From assembly GCF_900770955.1 (NCBI RefSeq), contig NZ_CAAGLX010000021.1, positions 1-64,000 on the forward strand: DNA of 64,000 nt, written 5' to 3'. The notes beneath the pieces are model-generated. The model did no database searches. It saw only the letters and a program-made list of their open reading frames with translations, and was not told the DNA's origin. The stretch comes from an uncultured Phascolarctobacterium sp. Its GTDB lineage: Bacteria > Bacillota > Negativicutes > Acidaminococcales > Acidaminococcaceae. Positions 7,948-15,011 of the stretch are shown piece after piece (position 1 is the stretch's first letter; each line of letters opens with the position of its first letter). The translations under genes and the position numbers were made by a program.

Positions 7948-9195
7948 TTGAGCAGAAACTTAGTTAAACCCGAATTACTGGCACCTGCCGGTAATATGGA
8001 AAAAGGAAAAATGGCCCTGCTGTACGGTGCTGATGCTATTTATCTGGGCGGCAAGCTGTTCGGCCTGCGTGCCTTTGCCAATAATTTTTCGTTAGAGGAA
8101 ATTGCGGAGATGGCAGAGTATGCGCACAGCCTCGGCAAAAAGGTTTATGTAACGGTAAATATTTTTGCGCATAACGAGGATATCGACAGACTGCCGGATT
8201 ATCTGCGCGGTTTGCAGCAGGCCAAGGTTGACGCACTGCTGATCAGCGATTTGGGCGTATGGAGCACTGCCCGTCAGGTTGTGCCTGATATGCCTCTGCA
8301 CGTGAGCACGCAGGCTAATACCACCAACTATGCCACTGTACAGGCGTGGGAGCAGCTGGGCGCTGAACGCGTGGTGCTGGCACGCGAGCTGTCCTTGGCA
8401 GAGATTAGCGAAATCAGCGAAAAAACCTCTGTAGAGCTGGAAACTTTCGTGCATGGCGCGATGTGTATTTCCTACAGCGGACGCTGCCTTTTGAGCGCCT
8501 ATCTGACAGGACGTGACGGTAACCGCGGTGCCTGCACTCAGGCCTGCCGTTGGGAATATAACATGTATAAGCTGGGCGAGCAAAAGCGCCCAGGCGAATA
8601 CTTTGACCTCGAAGAGGACGAGCGCGGTACCTATGTGATGAATTCCAAGGACCTGTGCCTTATTGAATATCTGCCGGAGCTGATGCGTGCCGGTGTGTGC
8701 AGCCTGAAGATTGAGGGCCGCATGAAGAGCGTACATTATGTTGCGACTGTAGTCAGCGTTTACCGCAAGGCTATCGACCAATGCTGGGCAGATATGGAGC
8801 ATTACAGCGTGCCGGAAGCATGGATTACCGAGCTGAACAAGGTTTCCCACCGCCAGTACACTACAGGCTTTGCTGTGGCCAAGCCTGACCGTAATGCACA
8901 GGTTTATACCAGCTCGAAGTATGAGCAGACACACGATTTTGTCGGTATCGTTACAGGCTATGATGCTGACGCTAAGCGCGCTTATTTTGAGCAGCGCAAT
9001 AATGTAAAGGCAGGCGAGCCGCTGGAGCTTTTGATGCCCGACGGCAGCACGATGCCCTTTGTTTTGACAGAAATGCTGGATGAAGCAGGTACGCCGATTG
9101 ACTGCGCACCGCATGCCCAGCAGAAATTTTCCGCAGCCAGCGAAAAGCCGCTGCTGCAATTCAGCTTATTACGCAGAAAGGTTGTAAAAGAATGA
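7948..9195 (+). CDS. Peptidase U32 family protein (probable tRNA hydroxylation protein, TrhP/YrrN-YrrO type)
   Basis: 415 residues. PELLAPAGNMEKGKMALLYGADAIYLGG opens the family, and the U32 signature ETFVHGAMCISYSGRC lies at about 165-180, followed by cysteines in GACTQACRWEY. Members of this family are needed for 5-hydroxyuridine formation at tRNA position 34; older annotation calls them collagenase-like proteases. TTG start at 7948 with AAGGAG 10 bp upstream. Downstream of mltG, as in B. subtilis (yrrL...yrrN-yrrO), but only one U32 gene is present here. It overlaps the next gene by 4 bp. Confidence 0.9.
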   Translation: MSRNLVKPELLAPAGNMEKGKMALLYGADAIYLGGKLFGLRAFANNFSLEEIAEMAEYAHSLGKKVYVTVNIFAHNEDIDRLPDYLRGLQQAKVDALLISDLGVWSTARQVVPDMPLHVSTQANTTNYATVQAWEQLGAERVVLARELSLAEISEISEKTSVELETFVHGAMCISYSGRCLLSAYLTGRDGNRGACTQACRWEYNMYKLGEQKRPGEYFDLEEDERGTYVMNSKDLCLIEYLPELMRAGVCSLKIEGRMKSVHYVATVVSVYRKAIDQCWADMEHYSVPEAWITELNKVSHRQYTTGFAVAKPDRNAQVYTSSKYEQTHDFVGIVTGYDADAKRAYFEQRNNVKAGEPLELLMPDGSTMPFVLTEMLDEAGTPIDCAPHAQQKFSAASEKPLLQFSLLRRKVVKE

Positions 9196-9455
9196 GTGAC
9201 AATGACCCCGGACCCCACAGTATGATCTACGCGCAGGTTGAGCCTGAGCGTATTGCAGATGTTAACTGGATTATGGAAGGCTATGAGCATCTGGCCATGG
9301 TGAGCACCGTAGACGGCACCAGCGGACTGATTAAGTTTTATGCTACGCCTGATACGTATTTGGATACGTTGGAGATTATTGAGAATATGCCGTTTAAGGT
9401 AGATGTAATCGATAATATGGAAAACGGAGTGTATCACAGACTTTGGCAGATTTAA
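9192..9455 (+). CDS. DUF4911-like small protein
   Basis: 87 residues. MIYAQVEPERIADVNWIMEGYEHLAMVSTVDG...IKFYATPDT resembles DUF4911, a small alpha/beta family found beside U32 peptidase genes in anaerobic Firmicutes. It starts at ATGA overlapping the U32 stop, so the two are translationally coupled and probably functionally linked. No catalytic motif is evident. Confidence 0.78.
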   Translation: MSDNDPGPHSMIYAQVEPERIADVNWIMEGYEHLAMVSTVDGTSGLIKFYATPDTYLDTLEIIENMPFKVDVIDNMENGVYHRLWQI

Positions 9456-9520
9456 ACTGCAGGGAAAGGACTGCTATAGGCAGCTTTCGTTTTTTCTACA
9501 ATCGCATATCGTAAATAGTA

Positions 9521-9552
9521 AAAGGCTGGGAGCGTTGCTCCTGGTCTTTTTT
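9521..9552 (+). terminator. Rho-independent terminator after the U32/DUF4911 pair
   Basis: A stem of about 13 pairs including wobbles (9521-9533 with 9537-9549), a GTT loop and a short run of T. Confidence 0.7.
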
Positions 9553-9596
9553 ATAGTGCTTTGTAACCGTAACAGACTTTTCTTCCCAACTAATTT

Positions 9597-9624
9597 TTTA
9601 CCTAAATTTTACAGGTATTTTTTC
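9597..9624 (+). promoter_or_regulatory. Possible PhoP-binding direct repeats before the two-component operon
   Basis: TTTACC (9597), TTTACA (9608) and TTTTTC (9619) are spaced exactly 11 bp apart, like the repeated hexamers recognised by PhoP of B. subtilis. A TATAAT (9636-9641) follows 12 bp later with no good -35 box, as expected for an activator-dependent promoter. This supports autoregulation but is inferred by eye. Confidence 0.4.
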
Positions 9625-9675
9625 TGATTTGCGTATATAATTATAGCGAAAGAGTATTGATTGGTGGTGTTTTGC

Positions 9676-10362
9676 ATGATTTTCTGTGTGGAGGATGAAC
9701 AAAATATTTGCGAGCTGGAGGTTTACACCCTGCAGTCCGTTGGCATGGAGGCACAGGGCTGCGGCAGCGGCCGAGAGCTGTTTGCCTTGCTGGAAAAGCA
9801 GGTGCCTGAGCTGATAGTTTTAGATATTATGCTGCCGGATGAGGATGGCGTGAGCATATTAAGACGGTTGCGTGCTGATAAGCGTTATGCGAATATACCT
9901 GTGATTATGGCTACGGCTAAGGGCTCGGAGTTTGATAAGGTTAAAGGCTTGGACAGCGGTGCCGATGATTATATTGCCAAGCCCTTTGGTATGCTGGAGA
10001 TGGTGGCGCGCATCAAGGCTGTGCTGCGCCGCTGTGCGGCACCACGCCCCAGTGAGGATGAGGGAGAAATAATCCGCATCGGTCAGCTGGAGGTCAACCA
10101 GCTGGAGCATAAGGTGAGCGTAGGTGGCAGCGAGGTTGTACTGACGCTGAAGGAATACGAGCTGCTGCGCAAGTTTTTGCAGCATCCGGGTATTGTCTTT
10201 TCGCGTGACAAGCTGCTTAACGATATCTGGGGCTACGAATTCAGCGGTGAAACCCGCACTGTTGACGTACATATCCGTACCCTGCGCCAGAAGCTGGGTG
10301 AGGCAGGCGAGCTGATTGAAACTATCCGTGGCGTTGGCTACAGAATGGCGGCCGTAAAATGA
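9676..10362 (+). CDS. OmpR/PhoB-family response regulator (PhoP-like)
   Basis: 228 residues. Receiver domain: acidic pair in CVEDEQ, phosphorylatable D50 in VLDIMLPDEDG, switch Thr in MATAKG and the conserved Lys in IAKPF. A winged-helix DNA-binding domain follows (about 130-228, with TLKEYELLR and VDVHIRTLRQKLG...IETIRGVGYRM). The frame is open from TTG 9661, but ATG 9676 gives the normal N-terminus (MIFCVEDE). It overlaps the kinase gene by 4 bp. PhoP-like by sequence flavour and the upstream repeats; the signal is not proven. Confidence 0.92.
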   Translation: MIFCVEDEQNICELEVYTLQSVGMEAQGCGSGRELFALLEKQVPELIVLDIMLPDEDGVSILRRLRADKRYANIPVIMATAKGSEFDKVKGLDSGADDYIAKPFGMLEMVARIKAVLRRCAAPRPSEDEGEIIRIGQLEVNQLEHKVSVGGSEVVLTLKEYELLRKFLQHPGIVFSRDKLLNDIWGYEFSGETRTVDVHIRTLRQKLGEAGELIETIRGVGYRMAAVK

Positions 10363-12038
10363 AGCAGAGGCTTTTCCGCAGTATACTGCTGCTGACAGGG
10401 GCGGCGGTAGGCCTTGTACTGCTGCTTTTCTTCTGGTTTTCCTGCAGGTATATTACGCAGGACAGCTTCGCCAGCCTCAAGCGTGAGGCGAATCTGCTGA
10501 TTGTGGCAGACGGTGAGGGCAATGTACCGGTGAGCGAGCTGCAGCGCTTGCAGCTTGCCGACCGCGTAACGCTGATTGCACCGGACGGTCACGCATTGTA
10601 CGACAATTATGCTGACGCCGTATCAATGGAGAACCATCTGCAGCGCGAGGAGGTGCAGGAGGCACTGACAAGCGGCGAAGGCCGCAGCCAGCGTGCATCC
10701 GAAACCATCGGCAAGAATATTTTGTACTATGCTGTGCGCTTGCCGGACGGTAATGTGCTGCGCCTGTCGCGCACGAATGACGCTGTTTTTCAGCAGTATA
10801 AAATAATTCTTGGTTACTTTGTGCTGTTGGCATTGGCAGTTTTGTGCGGTGCCTTTTGGGCAGCCAAAACTATTACCGTAAGAATACTGCGACCTTTGGA
10901 AAACCTTAATCTGGAGCAGCCTGATTCTGAGGCGGCAGTATACCCTGAGCTGAAGCCGATTGTGGAGTATTTTGAGCTGCAGCAGGAAAAGCTGCAGAAG
11001 GAAATGCGCCGCTATAAAAATAAAAAGCAGGAGCTGAAGGCCGTAACAAATAATATGGATGAAGGCATGATGTTCCTTAATCCTGCGTGGGAAATTGAAT
11101 CGGTCAATAAAAGCGTTATAAAATTCTTCGGTAAGGAAAAGCAGGAGCTTTTGGGCAAGAGCTTTTATATGATTGATGACAGTGACGAAATCCGGGAGCT
11201 TTTTGCCAAAATTGAGCAGGAGGGCAAGGGAAGCCTGGTAATCAACCGTGGCAGCAGTTACTACCAGCTCAACGGCAGCAGAATTACCGATAAGGGCTTT
11301 GTGCTGCTGATTATGGATGTAACGGAGCGCACTGCCTCGGAAAAAATCCGCCGTGAGTTTTCGGCTAACGTTTCGCATGAGCTGAAGACACCGCTGCAGT
11401 CGGTGCTGGGCTATTCGGAAATTATGCTCAGCGGTCTGGTGAAGCCGGAGGATACCAAGCGCTTTCTGCAGAAAATCAACGACGAGGCGCACAATCTGTT
11501 GCGTCTGATTGATGATATCATGCAGCTGTCGAAGCTCGATGAGCTGACGCATGACATGATGGAGGAATTTACCCTGCAGGATGTGGCAAAAAGTACGCTG
11601 GCACGCCTGAAGGATAAGGCAGGCAGATTGCAGGTTAATCTGCAGCTTATTGACAGCACCGGCGGCAACAGCAAGCTGCTTGGCATTTCTTCGCTGATGG
11701 AGGAAATTTTCTTCAACCTGTTGGATAACGGCCTGAAGTATAATCATCCCGGAGGTGAGGTTACGCTGCGCCTAAGTGAGGGTGAAAATAAATATACTGT
11801 AAGCGTTGCCGATACCGGCATGGGCATTGCAGGTAATGAGCTGCCGCATATCTTTGAACGCTTTTACCGCGTCGACCGCAGCCGTCATAAGGCGATTGAG
11901 GGTACTGGCTTAGGCCTTTCCATCGTCAAGCATGGCGTCAATTTCCATGGCGGCAGTATCCGTGTGTTGAGCACAGTGGGACAGGGGACGGAATTCATCA
12001 TGAAGTTCCCCAAGCCGAAGTATGAGGCGGAAAAATAA
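10359..12038 (+). CDS. Sensor histidine kinase, PhoR-like
   Basis: 559 residues. Membrane segments at about 4-30 and 149-172 enclose an extracytoplasmic sensor domain of about 115 residues. A linker helix, a PAS domain (about 225-320), HisKA with phosphoacceptor H340 in FSANVSHELKTPL, and an HATPase domain follow (N box NLLDNGLKYN, G1 DTGMGI, G2 GTGLGLSIV). This is the PhoR layout, the phosphate-sensing partner of PhoP in B. subtilis. Its start overlaps the regulator stop (ATGA). No phosphate transport genes lie nearby, so the signal remains inferred. Confidence 0.92.
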   Translation: MKQRLFRSILLLTGAAVGLVLLLFFWFSCRYITQDSFASLKREANLLIVADGEGNVPVSELQRLQLADRVTLIAPDGHALYDNYADAVSMENHLQREEVQEALTSGEGRSQRASETIGKNILYYAVRLPDGNVLRLSRTNDAVFQQYKIILGYFVLLALAVLCGAFWAAKTITVRILRPLENLNLEQPDSEAAVYPELKPIVEYFELQQEKLQKEMRRYKNKKQELKAVTNNMDEGMMFLNPAWEIESVNKSVIKFFGKEKQELLGKSFYMIDDSDEIRELFAKIEQEGKGSLVINRGSSYYQLNGSRITDKGFVLLIMDVTERTASEKIRREFSANVSHELKTPLQSVLGYSEIMLSGLVKPEDTKRFLQKINDEAHNLLRLIDDIMQLSKLDELTHDMMEEFTLQDVAKSTLARLKDKAGRLQVNLQLIDSTGGNSKLLGISSLMEEIFFNLLDNGLKYNHPGGEVTLRLSEGENKYTVSVADTGMGIAGNELPHIFERFYRVDRSRHKAIEGTGLGLSIVKHGVNFHGGSIRVLSTVGQGTEFIMKFPKPKYEAEK

Positions 12039-12080
12039 GCGCCTTCTTCATGTATACAACACAGAATATCAAAGATGTGA

Positions 12081-12113
12081 TACAATAAGAGCAGTACTAT
12101 GAGTGCTGCTCTT
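12081..12113 (+). promoter_or_regulatory. Possible -10 box and hairpin before the ACT gene
   Basis: TACAAT (12081-12086) is followed at once by a 12-bp stem AAGAGCAGTACT / AGTGCTGCTCTT (12087-12113) and an AT-rich tail. It may terminate the kinase transcript or form the 5' end of the next one. Confidence 0.4.
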
Positions 12114-12139
12114 AATTTATTTTGAAGGAGGACGCAGAT

Positions 12140-12409
12140 ATGCGAGTTGTTTTAACTATCGTAGGTAAAGATAAGGTAGGTATTACCGCTAAGGTGAGCA
12201 ACGCTTTAGCAGAAATGAATATTAACATTATCAACATCAATCAAAATATTATGCAAGGCTTTTTCAATATGGTGCTGATTGCGGATATGACAGAGGCTAA
12301 CGTGCCCATTGCAGAAGCACGTGACAAAATGGCTGCGCTGGGCGAAGAAATCGGCGTAGAAATCCGTCTGCAGAGCGAAGAGATTTTCAGCGCAATGCAT
12401 CGTATATAG
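12140..12409 (+). CDS. ACT domain protein (UPF0237, GcvR-like)
   Basis: 89 residues forming a single ACT domain: MRVVLTIVGKDKVGITAKVSNALAE, then ININIININQNIM, ending EIRLQSEEIFSAMHRI. ACT domains bind amino acids or other small effectors. ATG 12140 is chosen because GAAGGAGGA lies just upstream. It is paired with the UPF0210 gene 9 bp downstream, a pairing seen widely in bacteria and archaea, which suggests the two work together. Ligand unknown. Confidence 0.9.
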   Translation: MRVVLTIVGKDKVGITAKVSNALAEMNINIININQNIMQGFFNMVLIADMTEANVPIAEARDKMAALGEEIGVEIRLQSEEIFSAMHRI

Positions 12410-12418
12410 GAGGCTGTC

Positions 12419-13780
12419 ATGTTATTCAATACTGACGATATTTTAGAAACTACGCGCATGATTACCCAAAATAAGCTGGACGTGCGTACTATCACCATGG
12501 GCATCAGCCTGCGTGATTGCGGTCATCCGGATATCAAGGTAACAGCGCAGAAGATTTATGATAAGATTTGCCGCAAGGCAGAGCATCTGGTAAAAACCGG
12601 TGAGGATATCGAGGTTGAGCTGGGCGTGCCCATTATCAACAAGCGTATTTCCGTAACGCCGATTTCCATGGTGGGCGAAAGCTGCGACAGCAACGATTAT
12701 GTACCGCTGGCACAGGCTTTGGACAACGCAGGCAAGCAGGTTGGCGTTAACTTCATCGGCGGCTTTTCCGCTCTCGTTGACAAGGGCTATACAAAAGGTG
12801 ACCGTAACCTGATTGCGTCCATTCCGGAAGCACTGGCAGTTACCGACATCGTTTGTTCTTCCGTAAGCGTCGGTTCTACCAAATGCGGTATTAACATGGA
12901 TGCTGTAAAACAGATGGGCGAGGTTGTAAAGGCTGCTGCTGAGCGTACTGCTGACCGCGATGCGATTGGCTGTGCTAAGCTGGTAGTGTTCTGCAACGCT
13001 GTGCCTGATAACCCGTTCATGGCAGGTGCCTTCCACGGCGTAACCGAACCGGAAAGCGTTATCAATGTTGGTGTCAGTGGCCCGGGCGTTGTTAAATATG
13101 CGCTGGAGCAGGTGCGTGACGGCGATATCGGTATGGTTGCCGAAACGATTAAAAAGACTGCCTTCAAGATTACCCGCGTTGGCCAATTGGTAGCACAGGA
13201 GGCTGCACGCCGTCTGAATACTCAATTCGGCATTATCGACCTGTCCTTGGCGCCGACTCCGGCAATCGGCGACAGTGTTGCGCATATTCTTGAAGAAATC
13301 GGCCTGGAAAGCTGCGGCGGCCCCGGCACTACTGCAACCCTTGCTATGCTGAACGACGCAGTTAAAAAGGGTGGCCTGATGGCTTCCAGCTATGTTGGTG
13401 GCCTGAGCGGTGCCTTCATTCCTGTAAGTGAGGATGCAGGCATGATTGCTGCGGTAGAACGCGGCGCCCTGTGCTTGGAAAAACTGGAAGCTATGACCTG
13501 TGTATGCTCTGTAGGTCTGGATATGATTGCTATTCCGGGAGATACTACGGCAGCAACTATTTCCGCAATTATTGCCGATGAGGCTGCTATCGGTATGATT
13601 AACAATAAAACTACCGCGGTACGTCTGATTCCTGTTCCGGGCAAGGACGTAGGTGACCGTGTTGAATTTGGCGGCCTGCTGGGCTATGCGCCGGTTCTGG
13701 GCGTGAAGAAGTTCAGCGCTGAAAAATTCATCAACCGCGGCGGACGTATTCCTGCACCGGTAAGGAGCCTGACCAACTGA
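12419..13780 (+). CDS. PFL/UPF0210 family protein
   Basis: 453 residues, full family length. Conserved stretches include TRMITQNKLDVRTITMGISL near the start, VSVGSTKCGINMDAV in the middle, SVAHILEEIGLESCGGPGT and the late CSVGLDMIAIPGDT. The family (DUF711) is related in fold to pyruvate formate-lyase and glycyl-radical proteins, but its activity is unknown. It always tends to sit beside the small ACT protein, as here. Its stop overlaps the nth start by one base. Confidence 0.92.
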   Translation: MLFNTDDILETTRMITQNKLDVRTITMGISLRDCGHPDIKVTAQKIYDKICRKAEHLVKTGEDIEVELGVPIINKRISVTPISMVGESCDSNDYVPLAQALDNAGKQVGVNFIGGFSALVDKGYTKGDRNLIASIPEALAVTDIVCSSVSVGSTKCGINMDAVKQMGEVVKAAAERTADRDAIGCAKLVVFCNAVPDNPFMAGAFHGVTEPESVINVGVSGPGVVKYALEQVRDGDIGMVAETIKKTAFKITRVGQLVAQEAARRLNTQFGIIDLSLAPTPAIGDSVAHILEEIGLESCGGPGTTATLAMLNDAVKKGGLMASSYVGGLSGAFIPVSEDAGMIAAVERGALCLEKLEAMTCVCSVGLDMIAIPGDTTAATISAIIADEAAIGMINNKTTAVRLIPVPGKDVGDRVEFGGLLGYAPVLGVKKFSAEKFINRGGRIPAPVRSLTN

Positions 13781-14415
13781 TGCGTAAGGTGCAAAGAGAA
13801 GCTATTCTGGCCAAGCTGGAGGAAACCTACAAGGGCAGCAAGACAGCGCTGAATTATAATTCACCGTTTGAGCTTTTGGTAGCGGTAATCCTTTCGGCCC
13901 AATGTACGGATGAACGCGTGAATGTGATTACGGCGAGAATGTTTCCGCGTCTGAACACGCCGGAAAAAATGGGCGCACTGACGCAGGAGGAAATGGAAGC
14001 GGAAATCCGCGACTGCGGTCTGTACCACGCTAAGGCCAAAAACCTGCTGGGAATGTGCCACATGCTGACGCAGCGCTTCAACAGCGTAATTCCGGCTGAT
14101 ATCAAAACATTGATGGAATTGCCGGGCGTGGGGCAGAAAACGGCAAACGTTATCGCCAGCATTATCTATAACATTCCTGCTCTGGCAGTAGATACGCACG
14201 TTTTCCGCGTGTCGCACCGTCTGGGACTGGCGAAGGGCAAGGACCCGCTGGCTACCGAAAAGGAGCTGGAAAAAATCATTCCGCGTGAAAAGTGGAGCGA
14301 CGCGCATCACTGGTTTATCTGGCACGGGCGCAAAATCTGCAAGGCACGCAAGCCGCTGTGCCGCGGCTGTGTGGTCGTAGAGGAATGTCCGTTCAAAGAG
14401 AAAAACTTTGAATAA
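13780..14415 (+). CDS. nth: Endonuclease III (DNA glycosylase/AP lyase)
   Basis: 211 residues. Base-excision repair of oxidised pyrimidines. The helix-hairpin-helix LPGVGQKTANVIAS holds catalytic K120, and D138 lies in AVDTHVFRV; both match E. coli numbering exactly. The C-terminal Cys set C-x6-C-x2-C-x5-C (from CKARKPLC to EECPF) holds the [4Fe-4S] cluster. ATG overlaps the UPF0210 stop. Confidence 0.97.
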   Translation: MRKVQREAILAKLEETYKGSKTALNYNSPFELLVAVILSAQCTDERVNVITARMFPRLNTPEKMGALTQEEMEAEIRDCGLYHAKAKNLLGMCHMLTQRFNSVIPADIKTLMELPGVGQKTANVIASIIYNIPALAVDTHVFRVSHRLGLAKGKDPLATEKELEKIIPREKWSDAHHWFIWHGRKICKARKPLCRGCVVVEECPFKEKNFE

Positions 14416-14490
14416 TACTGTTGCTGCTTGTGCGTAAGCCTAAAGCTGCTTAGGCAGTATTGCTGGCGTAATTTATAAGTTTAAAGAGAA

Positions 14491-14532
14491 GCAAAAAGGC
14501 CTACGGCCCGTGAGGCTGGCAGGCCTTTTTGC
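14491..14532. terminator. Terminator hairpin after nth
   Basis: GCAAAAAGGCCT (14491-14502) pairs perfectly with AGGCCTTTTTGC (14521-14532) around an 18-nt loop. The T-rich 3' arm and A-rich 5' arm would allow termination in both directions. Confidence 0.75.
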
Positions 14533-15011
14533 GTGCGCCGCTTTGCTTCGCCGGTGTTTGCCTGAGATGGACATTTCGGGCAAATTTTATGCTGTCCGCT
14601 CATAATATACACGGTTAGCAACTGCTTCACCTTGCTACAGGCGGAGTTCACATGTATGTCAAAGAAATGTCCATAATGACAAAAATCTTTCACACTTTTT
14701 CTTTGTAATAATTATTAAAGTGCGAAATATATCTGAAAAGTCATTCTAATAAGTCTAATTAATTTTAGAAGTTGCAAATTAATTATTATTAATAAATAAT
14801 TTATCATTCTATGTCTTTTTGATAAATACGAAAGTTTGACGTATGAAGATAAAAAAGTGTACAATTAAAATAGGTAAAGGAAGCGGAATACTAAATTTAC
14901 AAGGCCTTGAATTTTAGTACCACCTTATCTGAGTTATATTGGAATATTGAAAATTTATAACTAGGATTAGTCCGATATAGGTCGGGCACATTACGAAAAG
15001 GGGGTCTGAAA
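14533..15011 (+). promoter_or_regulatory. AT-rich promoter region and long leader of the adhesin gene
   Basis: No convincing gene occupies this stretch. From about 14690 it is strongly AT-rich, unlike the flanking genes. TTGACG (14836-14841), an 18-bp spacer and TACAAT (14860-14865) make a good promoter, giving an untranslated leader of about 140 nt. The ribosome site AAAAGGGGG lies at 14997-15004. The AT-rich upstream tract could act as an UP element. Confidence 0.7.

Noticed and set aside
14481..14693. 70-residue minus-strand frame after nth
   Set aside because: It runs through the terminator hairpin, has a strange composition and no ribosome site.
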